64,000 bases of DNA. Source: Leptolyngbya sp. PCC 7375 (GTDB lineage: Bacteria > Cyanobacteriota > Cyanobacteriia > Phormidesmidales > Phormidesmidaceae). A program made the position numbers and the translations under genes. Numbering within the stretch: position 1 is the stretch's first letter; the number at the start of each line of letters is the position of its first letter. Location of the stretch: positions 6,793,961 through 6,857,960 of the forward strand of contig NZ_JH993797.1 in the NCBI RefSeq assembly GCF_000316115.1, in the 5' to 3' direction. The notes under the pieces were generated by a model. The model had not been told where the DNA came from. It was given only the letters and a program-made list of their open reading frames with translations, and made no database searches. Below are positions 14,586 through 22,937 of this stretch, piece after piece.

Positions 14586-15245
14586 ATGAAACGTAAGCCT
14601 AGCAAGACTTCTGAAATACTTGCCCAGAGAGAAAAAACTAAACGTGAGTTGACTCGATTACTCACCCGACATCGGTTGAATGGGCATGAGATCGATGAAG
14701 AGTTTGCAATGGAACTCTATGAGCAGCATGGGATTCGGACGGATAAGAACAAGCCCTACACGGTGGTATCCCTTAAAAATCAGTTCACCCGGTATATGAA
14801 ATCGAGTGCTGAGGAAACTAGAGCTAACTTCGAGAGCTATCAAGAACTTCAGCGTAGGCGGCTTGAGAACTTGCTTTCTAAGGTGATGAAAGAGCTTGAC
14901 GATGATGAGGACAATCGCGCAGCTGGAGAATACGGGTTCACCCATAAAGTTCGTATGGGCTATATCAAAGAAGCCAAGAACATCATTTCTGAACTATCCA
15001 CCCTTACAGGTGCCAATGCTCCTGTAGAGCTTCTAGTGTCTGGCCGAATTCAACAAGAGGTTATTTTAATGAATGAGGCTCTCAAAGAATTCTTACCTGA
15101 GGAGACGTTTAACCAGGTAGCAGTTGTTCTTGAGCATGTAATGGGGCTCTCTAATAACCGTTTAGGTGAAGCTCAGAGGGAACGCAAACAATTAGTCGAT
15201 GCGCTTGAGGCTGAAGTGATGGAAATTGCAGGGGAGGGGATGTAG
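14586..15245 (+). CDS. Candidate terminase small subunit
   Basis: About 219 aa from the ATG at 14586 (an upstream frame to 14520 is possible). It is basic at the start and strongly helical with charged stretches (EETRANFESYQELQRRRLENLL). It lies immediately before the large terminase, whose GTG overlaps its TAG by one base. That position is typical for the small subunit, which recognises packaging sites on phage DNA. No sequence family is recognised, so the assignment depends on context. Confidence 0.6.
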   Translation: MKRKPSKTSEILAQREKTKRELTRLLTRHRLNGHEIDEEFAMELYEQHGIRTDKNKPYTVVSLKNQFTRYMKSSAEETRANFESYQELQRRRLENLLSKVMKELDDDEDNRAAGEYGFTHKVRMGYIKEAKNIISELSTLTGANAPVELLVSGRIQQEVILMNEALKEFLPEETFNQVAVVLEHVMGLSNNRLGEAQRERKQLVDALEAEVMEIAGEGM

Positions 15246-17356
15246 TGCCAAAGAAAAACCTAGATCCTACCAAACACCCTAAATCAGTCATTGCTCAACG
15301 AGCGGCTAAATATCGTAAACAGCTGCTAGGTGAGGGTGCATCCGGGTTAGTTGATTTAATTCTCAAAGAAGCCAAGGATGTTTCACGAAGTGATCAACAG
15401 AAGCGTGATGATTTCATCCAGGAGAAATGGCAATTAGGGGGTCATGGGTTTGTTGAGCGAGTTAAAAAATACGGGCACACGGAAGATGGATCACCTTTGG
15501 TTATTGATCCGTGGTTAGAAGAACTTCTAGAACTTCTGGGAGATTTCCGAGTTGGCCATACTGTGACAATCGCGTGCTCGCAGTTGAGCAAGAGCCTGAG
15601 CCACGTACTTTTAGCCTGTGACACTCAAACATCAGGGCGATTGGTATTCGCCTATGTATTTGATAAAGCGAAATCTTTAACTAATGCGCAGCCCACGCAA
15701 TTTAAACCATGCCTGGATCATTGGATAGCCGCAATGGTGCCTGATGGGGTGAGCTTCAATCGAACTAAAGATGTTCAGTCACAAACTCGACATATGGTCG
15801 GTGGAGTAAATAGCATCTTTACCTATGCCAGCACGAGTGACCAAGCGCAACGAAGTTCTCAAGGTAAATCAGCTGTTGGATCAGGCGCTCACTCTTATAA
15901 AGCTGATATTCAGTTTTATGAGGAGCGATCGCAGTGGCCTGTAGGTGCGTCCGATGTCTTCTACCGTCGATTAGATTTTTCCCGGATTGATTCTAAACCC
16001 GTGCGTGAACTGGGTACCCCTGGTAGTGGCCTTGGTATTGAGATGGAAATCAAGGGCTGTGATCATCATTTCTACCCACATTTTAAGTGTGATGAATGTG
16101 GAACCGTGTCACCTCTTGATCCTTTTGGGTGCTTACTTAAGCCCTTCTCACGCACCGATAGCTTTGGTCAAATATCAGAAGCCTACGTGTCAGAGTCTAA
16201 TCGACCGGTCGTATGGTTTCACAAAGATGAATCTAATCCGGTCGAAAGCGCTTATTTTGGCTGTCCGAATTGTGGTGAAGAGATTGGGGAATCTACTCGT
16301 CTGGGGGCACGATTTCAATGCCGGAACACTGGGGTTACTTTACGAAAATTTTTAGATGGTCTACCTGAGGGAATACCAGAGAAGCGCTACAAATGCGTGA
16401 TCCATTATGGTCCCCTCATGAGACGGACCAAGATTAACCTGGCAGCTGACCTGATTCGTAACGGTCTGGAAATGACTGACGCGAGTGATTGGATTCAGCA
16501 GGGTCTAGGTCACCCCTCAGAAGCCGGTACATCAGCGCTCACGATACCAATTCTAACGAGGGCGATTAATGCTCCCCTTGCTAGCCGAAAACCTGAGCTA
16601 CGGGTAGCTGGGATTGATCAGGGCCGTAATGGATTCTGGGTTACGATCTCAGATATCTCTCTACCGCACGGATGGGCCGATAAGCCTGTTGAGATGGTTG
16701 TAGATTCTGCAATCAGGCAGATTTATTACGCTGAAGAAGTGCCAATGAACCAGGTCGAGGCCATCATGAAACGTGAGAATATCATGATCGGCTGTATCGA
16801 CAATGAACCCAACCGCACCGTTGCAGCGGAGTTACAGAGAACCACGAATCTATTGATGGCTGATCAACGTAGCGGCTTGAGTGATGCGTTTAAGCGCGAC
16901 TACGTGAGAGAAGGCGGATCGGATATCCCCTGTCACCTAATCCGTAATGAGAAATTCATGATGCAGGCAATGAGGGGATTCTTACTCACAGAAGCCAATA
17001 AAGATCCCAACATTAGACACCCATTAACCCGACTGCCCGACGACTGGACTAAATGGTTAGCATCGCCAACGGAATTATCACCCTTGCGCCATTACATGGG
17101 TGTAAAATGTGATCCGCTCACGGGTAAATGGGAAAAGACCGATGTTGCCAACGGTCTCTACTATGCCCTGATGATGGCTGAAGCGGCATTTTATATCTGG
17201 CTCAGCAAAGGCGGTAATGGGGAGGTTTATGTACCTGGTAGCCTGACAAATACGATGGTAGCGAGTGAGAATACTAGCTTAGATACAGCTCGATTGAGTA
17301 GCCATAATAGAAGGGCTAAACGGTTTATTCGTCCTTGCAGAGGTGTGAGACGTTAA
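15245..17356 (+). CDS. terL: Terminase large subunit, lambda gpA family
   Basis: 703 aa, GTG start overlapping the TerS stop. The ATPase half has a deviant P-loop region (ACSQLSKSLSH) as in lambda-type gpA, and FYEER as a Walker-B-like site. A zinc ribbon follows (CDECG near 282, CPNCG near 340). The nuclease half begins at LRVAGIDQGRNGFW with D458, then GCIDNEPNRT. The enzyme cuts concatemers and pumps DNA into proheads at the portal. The nuclease half has a stand-alone paralogue at 60947-61708. It is separated from the portal gene by about 17 kb of accessory genes. Confidence 0.9.
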   Translation: MPKKNLDPTKHPKSVIAQRAAKYRKQLLGEGASGLVDLILKEAKDVSRSDQQKRDDFIQEKWQLGGHGFVERVKKYGHTEDGSPLVIDPWLEELLELLGDFRVGHTVTIACSQLSKSLSHVLLACDTQTSGRLVFAYVFDKAKSLTNAQPTQFKPCLDHWIAAMVPDGVSFNRTKDVQSQTRHMVGGVNSIFTYASTSDQAQRSSQGKSAVGSGAHSYKADIQFYEERSQWPVGASDVFYRRLDFSRIDSKPVRELGTPGSGLGIEMEIKGCDHHFYPHFKCDECGTVSPLDPFGCLLKPFSRTDSFGQISEAYVSESNRPVVWFHKDESNPVESAYFGCPNCGEEIGESTRLGARFQCRNTGVTLRKFLDGLPEGIPEKRYKCVIHYGPLMRRTKINLAADLIRNGLEMTDASDWIQQGLGHPSEAGTSALTIPILTRAINAPLASRKPELRVAGIDQGRNGFWVTISDISLPHGWADKPVEMVVDSAIRQIYYAEEVPMNQVEAIMKRENIMIGCIDNEPNRTVAAELQRTTNLLMADQRSGLSDAFKRDYVREGGSDIPCHLIRNEKFMMQAMRGFLLTEANKDPNIRHPLTRLPDDWTKWLASPTELSPLRHYMGVKCDPLTGKWEKTDVANGLYYALMMAEAAFYIWLSKGGNGEVYVPGSLTNTMVASENTSLDTARLSSHNRRAKRFIRPCRGVRR

Positions 17357-17391
17357 GGATAGTCAATAACAGATAAATACTACATTATTGA

Positions 17392-17562
17392 CTACAGATC
17401 AATACTTTTCGAGGAAACTCCAAACGTGGGGCAAGACACCTCTATAGTTGCCCCCATTGAATCCGCCCAAGTTAAGCGGATTGGGATCTGAATAACCCCA
17501 TCAATCTCTGAGGTGGGAATTTCGAAAATTACCTGTCCATTGCCATTTACAATCTGAATCAT
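17392..17562 (-). CDS. Small hypothetical protein (56 aa)
   Basis: A 56-codon frame whose ATG overlaps the stop of the preceding gene (ATGA at 17559-17562), indicating translational coupling. The product is beta-rich (MIQIVNGNGQVIFEIPTSEI... VIQIPIRLTW) with one cysteine. It is the last gene of the minus-strand operon that carries the DUF1874 gene. Confidence 0.6.
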   Translation of the reverse strand: MIQIVNGNGQVIFEIPTSEIDGVIQIPIRLTWADSMGATIEVSCPTFGVSSKSIDL

Positions 17563-17783
17563 CTGATTACCTCAACAACCTCGTCATCAATCCACCGAAA
17601 ACCATTGTGAGTGCACTTAATGATATCCAAGGATGCAGACCATTCTAGATTGGTATTCATGGCTTTGGCCTCGTCTATGGTTTTCACGGGAGTGAGCCAG
17701 GTATAGTATCCATCCGAAAGTAAGAACTCTCGGCACTCCCCGCCATTTGAGATGGCACGGTTACAACTTCTGCAAGCGCTCAT
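17559..17783 (-). CDS. Small cysteine-containing hypothetical protein
   Basis: 74 aa, starting MSACRSCNRAISNGGECREF, so three or four cysteines near the N-terminus could bind zinc. The rest has no recognised domain. It is coupled to the following 56-aa gene. Confidence 0.6.
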   Translation of the reverse strand: MSACRSCNRAISNGGECREFLLSDGYYTWLTPVKTIDEAKAMNTNLEWSASLDIIKCTHNGFRWIDDEVVEVIR

Positions 17784-17784
17784 T

Positions 17785-17856
17785 TTATTTGTTGGTCATA
17801 CGGCATATTGAGGTGGCGCGATCGAATGCGTGGGCTTTCTTTTTTCTTAAAAGCAT
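17785..17856 (-). CDS. Possible 23-aa basic peptide
   Basis: A 24-codon frame with GGAG six bases before ATG 17856 and a stop one base before the next gene's ATG region. The peptide is basic (LLRKKKAHAFDRA). It could be a real small gene or a leader; support is limited to the ribosome-binding site. Confidence 0.25.
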   Translation of the reverse strand: MLLRKKKAHAFDRATSICRMTNK

Positions 17857-17925
17857 TATTCGCTCCAAAAACAAGCCTCTGGAAGATCTCTATTGACCCA
17901 GAACAGGGCCACCCTAGCACAGTGC

Positions 17926-18195
17926 TTATACAGCCCGGTAAATTCTTTCAGTGATGGCGTTTGGCTTATCTAAGTCCAGGGTACAGTAAACCAGATGAGG
18001 ATGCTCCTCTAAATCTGCGGACTGAGACGCCGAAGCTTCCACCCAAACATCTGTATCCCTGGATCCGACCACGTCAGATTCAGAAATCATGTCTCTTAGT
18101 ATATTGGCATCTATGTTGTCAAACCCCATTGACTTGAATTCGTCAATAAGAGTTTCAACAGTTCGTGAAATTGTTTTGGTGCCTTGATAACCCAT
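17926..18195 (-). CDS. Small hypothetical protein
   Basis: 89 aa, soluble, with a helical first half (TISRTVETLIDEFKSMGF). It lies just downstream of the DUF1874 gene in the same direction. Small anti-defence proteins often cluster, so it is a candidate for testing, but nothing in its sequence shows a function. Confidence 0.55.
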   Translation of the reverse strand: MGYQGTKTISRTVETLIDEFKSMGFDNIDANILRDMISESDVVGSRDTDVWVEASASQSADLEEHPHLVYCTLDLDKPNAITERIYRAV

Positions 18196-18281
18196 TTTCG
18201 ACTCCTTAAATTACCTTGATATGCAGCAGACCATCGGGGGAAGGCCCCCTAGGTTTCGGATTTAAGCCGGAAATTTAACCG

Positions 18282-18319
18282 TACTTTGGGGGAGACCTTT
18301 TTTTGAACTCCCCAAAGTA
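18282..18319 (-). terminator. Hairpin downstream of the DUF1874 gene
   Basis: TACTTTGGGG and CCCCAAAGTA form a perfect 10-bp stem around an 18-base loop containing a T/A run. It lies just after the DUF1874 stop. There is no T tract after the stem, so it may be an RNA-processing or attenuation structure instead of a terminator. Confidence 0.45.
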
Positions 18320-18332
18320 TTCCAGGCATTAG

Positions 18333-18659
18333 TTAGGCATTACGGGTCATGAGTTTGAAAGAGTATCCTATTTCTTCGATTTCCTCGACAGATAAGATCT
18401 GGCCTTCAGGAGGACGACCGTTTAGTTTGAACACCAAGGCTTGTTGCCCTGGCTGCTGCTGAAACATTTGACGGTTCATGGGAATATCAGTCCCCAAGAG
18501 AGTTGTCATAACGTCAGCAGTAGACTGATGACCTACTGCGCTGTCTAGCTCATTATCTGCAACAAGCTGCCTCGCGATATCAAGATCAATTGTCTGTACA
18601 GAGTACTGTCCGTCAGTAGTGGCGATGGTGGTGTTTAAGATTGCCAGTGGTGCAGTCAT
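18333..18659 (-). CDS. DUF1874 protein: AcrIII-1-family viral ring nuclease
   Basis: 108 aa, full length for the family (STIV B116-like). Family landmarks are present: an N-terminal LAILNTTI strand, SAVGHQSTADVMTTLLG with H44, IPMNR (59-63), and LNGRPPEGQIL with R82 and E85, then EEIEEIGYSFKL. H44, R82 and E85 align by spacing with the catalytic H47 and the R85/E88 pair of the SIRV1 gp29 ring nuclease. That enzyme destroys cyclic tetra-adenylate and so disarms type III CRISPR defence. A winged-helix gene lies just upstream. The family call is strong; the anti-CRISPR activity here is inferred. Confidence 0.88.
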   Translation of the reverse strand: MTAPLAILNTTIATTDGQYSVQTIDLDIARQLVADNELDSAVGHQSTADVMTTLLGTDIPMNRQMFQQQPGQQALVFKLNGRPPEGQILSVEEIEEIGYSFKLMTRNA

Positions 18660-18729
18660 TATTTTGGCTCCTTATTTGCTTTCGATACCCTTATGTTATC
18701 TTCCCCGCATGGGGATGTCAACAAGTTTT

Positions 18730-19050
18730 TTATTTAGATCCCTCTATGAAATTGATTACTTCTTGCCTGCCGGAATCAGAATCTTGTGCAGACAAAATCT
18801 CTTGCCTAATCGCTCCCCCATCCGCGAGTGCTCTGAGGGTTTGCCCTGCGGTTTGCTCGTTGGAACTCATGGCAGTAGCCAGCTCAGCATAGGTACTACC
18901 GGGTTTTTTCTTCACAGCCAGCAACCATTCAATAGCACTGACGGCCCCTGGGCGAAGTATGGGCTCCAGTTCATCTAATTTCTCAGCCCGAAGCAGACGC
19001 AGCAAGAGTTTCGCGTTCTGCTCCAAAAATAACACTCTGTTTTTATTCAT
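18730..19050 (-). CDS. Winged-helix DNA-binding regulator
   Basis: 106 aa from the ATG at 19050, preceded by GGAAGG. The C-terminal half reads as a winged helix-turn-helix: AIEWLLAVKKKPGSTYAELATAM, recognition helix SNEQTAGQTLRAL, then a wing. It lies 70 bases upstream of the DUF1874 gene in the same operon. This recalls Aca regulators that repress anti-CRISPR operons, although Aca genes are usually downstream. Role inferred. Confidence 0.65.
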   Translation of the reverse strand: MNKNRVLFLEQNAKLLLRLLRAEKLDELEPILRPGAVSAIEWLLAVKKKPGSTYAELATAMSSNEQTAGQTLRALADGGAIRQEILSAQDSDSGRQEVINFIEGSK

Positions 19051-19098
19051 TAGCCTTCCCCACACGGGCAACACGAACAAATTAGCACAGTATACTCA

Positions 19099-19308
19099 TC
19101 ACCTGGAAGCAGAGTCTTCCAGTACCGCTGTTTCAGAAAGATCGCCCGAAACTCCGCCTTTCCCAGGCAAAATTCCCGATACAGTTGGCAAGGCTTTCTT
19201 GTAGCGTGCGATCGCATCCTCCGACAGTTGACTAGGCGATTCTAGATCTTTACGCAAGATCTCTGCATCTGGATCGGATACCCAGATTATTTCAACCATG
19301 ACTTTCAT
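19099..19308 (-). CDS. Small hypothetical protein
   Basis: About 69 aa from ATG 19308 (alternative 19299), overlapping the end of the preceding gene. The C-terminal part is Gly/Ser-rich. It precedes the winged-helix gene in the DUF1874 operon. Function unknown. Confidence 0.45.
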   Translation of the reverse strand: MKVMVEIIWVSDPDAEILRKDLESPSQLSEDAIARYKKALPTVSGILPGKGGVSGDLSETAVLEDSASR

Positions 19309-19504
19309 CCTTCGGCCAACCGTCAAAGGAGAATTGTTTTGCAGCCTCGCAGACCGATTCATACCCCCACAACCTAATAGCCGTTTCAATAGGGTTCTCA
19401 TCCGAGGTCATGACTAAAGTTAATTCAGTTAAACCGTTAATCAACCGTTGAAAGCCCGTTTCTACGTATATTACTAGTACAGCTCTTAACATTTCCTTAA
19501 GCAT
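19292..19504 (-). CDS. Small hypothetical protein, first of the DUF1874 operon
   Basis: 70 aa from ATG 19504; a shorter version could begin at 19411. It has a hydrophobic, helical N-terminal part and contains TAIRLWGYESVCEAAKQF. It faces the AT-rich 19505-20227 region, which should hold the operon promoter. Confidence 0.45.
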   Translation of the reverse strand: MLKEMLRAVLVIYVETGFQRLINGLTELTLVMTSDENPIETAIRLWGYESVCEAAKQFSFDGWPKDESHG

Positions 19505-20164
19505 TCACGAGAGTAAAATCGAAAATTCAAAAAAGTGACACTTTTGAGTATAAGATCGACCGTTGGGATTTAATCGCCGAAACTATTGCTTTGATTAAGT
19601 TCTAGCGTAATACATGAAAATACTACGTGTAATGTAGTTACTAGTTTAAGATCGTCCGAAAAGATTGATATATATAGAGTGTATAGTTTAGAGTATAAGA
19701 AATATATATATTATATATCCTTCTTTTTCTAATCCTAATTTTGGCTAGTACACCCGGTTGATCTAACTCAGTTAATGAGTATCTTTTTATACCGGGTTGA
19801 GCACATATTCAATTTTGTATCTCTCTGTAGAACCGTTAATAGTGTCACTTTTCGGCTCAACCGGTTGGTGTATATAGATTCATGGTAATAACCATTTTTT
19901 ATTTTGCATTACTTTATTATACTTTTTTTCTACCAATGAAGTTTAATTGAGTCGCTAGAACCCTTATTTTTCGTTAAAAGGTAGTATGTAAATATTACGT
20001 ATTTGAAGCATACAGGCATTTTAATTCAATTAATGTCTATAGTTACGCCTACGTATTTTTAGCTTTACTACACATATGTATCCCATAAAGTAGTATATTT
20101 AATCCTGATGCTATTCTAGTACGCTTGTATTTATGCTACAGATTGTATTCTGCATATGTAATAC
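19505..20164. other. AT-rich non-coding region with palindromes
   Basis: About 660 bases with no supported gene. It holds the perfect palindrome AAAAGTGACACTTTT (19531-19545) and a related AGTGTCACTTTT (19841-19852). Three CCGG-TTGA elements occur: TACACCCGGTTGA (19749), TACCGGGTTGA (19790) and an inverted TCAACCGGTTGGTGTA (19857). Several TACGTA/TACGTG motifs and a TATATA-rich stretch (19668-19708) also occur. It could be a replication origin or the control region of the DUF1874 operon. Confidence 0.5.
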
Positions 20165-20199
20165 AAATAAAAATCCCCGGTTATTCAACGACCGGGGAT
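20165..20199 (-). terminator. Rho-independent terminator after the KilA-N gene
   Basis: ATCCCCGGT (20173-20181) pairs with ACCGGGGAT (20191-20199). On the minus strand the stem is followed by TTTTTATTT. It lies about 30 bases past the KilA-N stop. Confidence 0.85.
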
Positions 20200-20227
20200 C
20201 CTTGCGGTTATTCAGTTGTTGCAGTTG

Positions 20228-20776
20228 CTAGCGTTTGTAGGCTATCTCGCGGTCGGAATCGTAGTCTATTAATCTTCTATTGCTGAGGTCTATCAAAGCC
20301 TGTCTTATAAGTGACTTGGGTTTATTTGAGAATTTTTTACTATTTCGGAAGCCCATATAAAAAGATGTGAGTGTCACCCCTTCTGAACCCTTTTTATCCA
20401 CCTTTGAGAGTATGTATTCTTCATAGAGTGAAGATGGTTTTCGGTGGTATGCCCATTCAGTTACTTTTAATCCAATGGTAGGGTTACACCAATGAGCAAA
20501 TTGGATTGCGATATCTGGATGTGCCCAAGTCCCACGGCCCCCGGTAAAAGGGTTGTATTTAACTTCTAGGGGCTCTATTCGATCGTTCAATATGGAACAC
20601 TCGTTATATAGTTTATTGAACTCCATTAAGAGTGCTTTAGTTGAATCGAGGTTCTTCCATTTTTGCAGGTTTCCTTTAGTGGCTTTAGCTATATGCGCCA
20701 GGTTTAGATAACCACTACCTTTTAATTGGTGTACGGTGAAACCTCGGTAGTTGTGTTTTACAATTGAATCAGTCAT
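20228..20776 (-). CDS. KilA-N domain protein
   Basis: 182 aa. Residues about 10-110 match KilA-N: GYLNLAHIAKA near the start, K-W-N...TKALL, then GGRGTWAHPDIAIQFAHWCN and LKVTEWAY. KilA-N is a DNA-binding module common in large DNA viruses and phages, where it appears in antirepressor-like and regulatory proteins. The C-terminal 60 residues look like an added helical domain. A TTAACT palindrome lies 77 bases upstream and a strong terminator follows, so it is a single-gene unit. Confidence 0.85.
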   Translation of the reverse strand: MTDSIVKHNYRGFTVHQLKGSGYLNLAHIAKATKGNLQKWKNLDSTKALLMEFNKLYNECSILNDRIEPLEVKYNPFTGGRGTWAHPDIAIQFAHWCNPTIGLKVTEWAYHRKPSSLYEEYILSKVDKKGSEGVTLTSFYMGFRNSKKFSNKPKSLIRQALIDLSNRRLIDYDSDREIAYKR

Positions 20777-20852
20777 GATTTAGACCTCATTTCTAAATTA
20801 CGATTAGATACCCTTAGACATTTGTCCTGCCTAGGGGTATCGCCTTTCTAGT

Positions 20853-20868
20853 TTAACTTAAAAGTTAA
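20853..20868. promoter_or_regulatory. TTAACT-N4-AGTTAA palindrome
   Basis: TTAACTTAAAAGTTAA, a perfect copy, lies 77 bases upstream of the KilA-N start and next to a terminator of the preceding unit. Confidence 0.65.
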
Positions 20869-20871
20869 AGA

Positions 20872-20903
20872 AATCCCCTAGATAGATTGTTACCTAAGGG
20901 ATT
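20872..20903 (-). terminator. Terminator-like hairpin after 20931-21197
   Basis: AATCCCCTA (20872-20880) pairs with TAAGGGATT (about 20895-20903) with one mismatch; on the minus strand TCTTT follows. It lies between the 88-aa gene and the KilA-N promoter. Confidence 0.5.
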
Positions 20904-20930
20904 CAACAGTTATTTAATTGAGTTAATAGA

Positions 20931-21197
20931 CTATTTAGTCCCGAGTACCCGTCTGATGGTTGTGACTTTCCCGTCACCACTAACTAACCCCCGGAAGTGA
21001 CCCGCATCACCACAACCAGCTGCGCCTCTAGCCGCAAAGTAACCTGATAGTTTAGCCATAGTTTGTATTTGGCTACAGAGTTCGTTATCAAGCTGCTGTA
21101 TAAGCATTGTGGAACACCCCGGTAGCGTACTAATCAATTCGTCCCAGTTTTCTGGTGCGGTTTCTAAGAATTTTTGGATAATCTCTTGCTTAGTCAT
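20931..21197 (-). CDS. Small hypothetical protein
   Basis: 88 aa with a helical first half (MTKQEIIQKFLETAPENWDEL) and a Gly/Ala-rich second half with three cysteines. Its ATG overlaps the stop of the gene before it. Function unknown. Confidence 0.6.
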   Translation of the reverse strand: MTKQEIIQKFLETAPENWDELISTLPGCSTMLIQQLDNELCSQIQTMAKLSGYFAARGAAGCGDAGHFRGLVSGDGKVTTIRRVLGTK

Positions 21198-21460
21198 AGT
21201 TCCTCGTCAATATTAGGTATTGGGTCGTTCCATTCTGGGTAGTTTTCGTTTAGCCAGCGTATTTGAGCGTTATGTAGAGACTCCCCTGGTAATTTCTCTA
21301 TCGGTCGATCGTTGAAGAATTCTCTGATTAAACGGGTTTTTCGTGCTCTGGTTTTGGGTTTAATCCGGTGATCTCTACCTTTCTGGGGTCGATCTGTTAT
21401 ATCCCTACACAACGCAATCTCGGTTAGTAGGTCATATTCGTCATCTGAAAAATCATACAT
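21194..21460 (-). CDS. Small charged hypothetical protein
   Basis: 88 aa. A basic middle (KGRDHRIKPKTRARKTRLI) is flanked by acidic ends. Overlaps the next gene by four bases (ATGA). It may bind nucleic acid through the basic stretch, but no family is recognised. Confidence 0.6.
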   Translation of the reverse strand: MYDFSDDEYDLLTEIALCRDITDRPQKGRDHRIKPKTRARKTRLIREFFNDRPIEKLPGESLHNAQIRWLNENYPEWNDPIPNIDEEL

Positions 21461-21466
21461 CTCCTG

Positions 21467-21775
21467 TTAATCAATCCCGACGTATCCGCCTGTAACGGGC
21501 GATCTAAATAGTGTGGCTGTACCTCTGCCAGTAACGGGAGCGTTATAGACCCGCTCTTGCCAGCTATCGACCTTCTGAGGTTGTAGGAATGGATAGATAT
21601 CAGGCAAATTAAGCGCCATCGCTTCTGAGCACTCCCAGGCCCCTAATCGATTGTCCTCAGTGTCAAACGGGTTACTCACTGAGCATTTGTAGAGATGCCC
21701 TTCAGTAAGGACATACTCATAGTTTTTGCAGTCTGAGAAAGCTACGTGGTTTTTGGATTTAACGATTTCAGGCAT
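21467..21775 (-). CDS. Hypothetical protein
   Basis: 102 aa, soluble, with three cysteines. A perfect TTAACT palindrome (21781-21796) lies six bases upstream of its ATG. It heads a three-gene unit that ends at 20931. Function unknown. Confidence 0.6.
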   Translation of the reverse strand: MPEIVKSKNHVAFSDCKNYEYVLTEGHLYKCSVSNPFDTEDNRLGAWECSEAMALNLPDIYPFLQPQKVDSWQERVYNAPVTGRGTATLFRSPVTGGYVGID

Positions 21776-21780
21776 AATTT

Positions 21781-21796
21781 TTAACTCTTTAGTTAA
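21781..21796. promoter_or_regulatory. TTAACT-N4-AGTTAA palindrome
   Basis: TTAACTCTTTAGTTAA, a perfect copy, six bases upstream of the ATG at 21775. It is followed by GTGCAATCAAAAAAA, part of the repeated intergenic cassette of this region. Confidence 0.65.
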
Positions 21797-21813
21797 TGTG
21801 CAATCAAAAAAAC

Positions 21814-21996
21814 TTATGCTACTTGGGTTAGTAGTTCATTAAAGAAACGATGTGCGTCGTTTTGACATTCACTGTACCAGTTCTGGTAATAGTGGAGCGT
21901 CACCCCTAGTTCATTGAGAGAGTCCACATACCGGGTGATCGTCATTTCCTCCAGGGTAATGGATACGCTCATGCCGTATGCAGTGATGGATACCAT
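21814..21996 (-). CDS. Small hypothetical protein (60 aa)
   Basis: 60 aa with a beta-strand start (VSITAYGMSVSITLEEMTI) and a helical end. A near-consensus palindrome TTAACTTATTAGCTAG (22019-22034) lies 23 bases upstream. Function unknown. Confidence 0.5.
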   Translation of the reverse strand: MVSITAYGMSVSITLEEMTITRYVDSLNELGVTLHYYQNWYSECQNDAHRFFNELLTQVA

Positions 21997-22074
21997 AATC
22001 GAACTCCTATTAACTGAATTAACTTATTAGCTAGTTTAACTCACTTAAAGTCAAATGCCATCCTCCTAGATATG

Positions 22075-22111
22075 AAAAATCTCACTACCGCTGAAACTAC
22101 GACAGTGAGAT
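22075..22111 (-). terminator. Rho-independent terminator
   Basis: ATCTCACT (22079-22086) pairs with AGTGAGAT (22104-22111); on the minus strand the stem is followed by TTTTTC. It ends the unit upstream of 21996. Confidence 0.75.
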
Positions 22112-22507
22112 CCTTTTAATTGCTGGGTAGTTTTTAATCGTCAATCGTCTGAAATAGCTTCCTATCGCGTCAACTCCACAAAATACTGTTAGTACCGTGA
22201 ATTATGCGCGCAAAGTAATTAGTTTGTAGTTCAGATTCCATGGTTATTTATCCTATTTAACTACTGTTGTTTAATCTGATTAGGTACTTGAAACCCTTGA
22301 AGTTTCGTTGGATTCACCTCGCGATCGCAACCATGATCCCAGAAACTTTCACTCAAAAACTCACTAAATTAATTAAAATATTTTTTAAGTGAAGATCTCT
22401 AACCGGATGAAAATAAAACCCTTCATGAAATCAAAACATAAAGGGTTTGTGAATTCTTAGCGATCGCACTGAAACGAAGATCAGTATAAAACTGCTGAAA
22501 ATCTTAG
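22112..22507. other. Non-coding stretch between gene units
   Basis: About 400 bases without a supported gene. It contains a HIP1 octamer near 22321 and another near 22461. A hairpin AAACCCTT (22417-22424) / AAGGGTTT (22441-22448) reads on the minus strand as a stem followed by TATTTTC; it probably terminates the 22508-22918 gene. Nothing else recognised. Confidence 0.5.
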
Positions 22508-22918
22508 CTATGAATACAAATGATGAGAATAATAAGCTTCACCCTCAACATCAGACACTAAATAAGCATCACTGGCTAATACTTCCTTAGCCTTTTGAAA
22601 TGCTTGAGTTTCGTTTTCTATACCCTGGCATTGTTCTAGCAGGTAGTTAGCATATTGCCACAAGCTTAACCATGAGTACGCTTTTGATAAGTCTTGACAG
22701 TGTTGTTCTGCTGTCAACGGTTGAACAGCTTCGGTACTGGTAGATAACGCTTGAAGTAACCACGTAAGCGTCTGGTCTGTGACTTGACCGGTTAATATAT
22801 TTCTAGCAGTTACATTCGCGTAGTATGCGGGCACTTCGTTGTCTTTGAGAGCATCCCTGAGTTGTGCGTGCTTAGCTATAAAGTCTTCTGAGTATTGTGC
22901 TCTAAATGAGTCAGTCAT
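22508..22918 (-). CDS. Hypothetical protein
   Basis: 136 aa, mostly helical and slightly acidic (LTWLLQALST, then YSWLSLWQYANYLLEQCQ). No domain recognised. It is followed by a terminator-like hairpin at 22417-22448. Confidence 0.6.
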   Translation of the reverse strand: MTDSFRAQYSEDFIAKHAQLRDALKDNEVPAYYANVTARNILTGQVTDQTLTWLLQALSTSTEAVQPLTAEQHCQDLSKAYSWLSLWQYANYLLEQCQGIENETQAFQKAKEVLASDAYLVSDVEGEAYYSHHLYS

Positions 22919-22937
22919 GGTTCTAAATGTTAGTAAT

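Noticed and set aside
16610..16630. Possibility that TerL and the 60947 protein are one gene split by assembly
   Set aside because: TerL is complete with its own nuclease half; the two copies differ at many residues and lie on opposite strands 44 kb apart.
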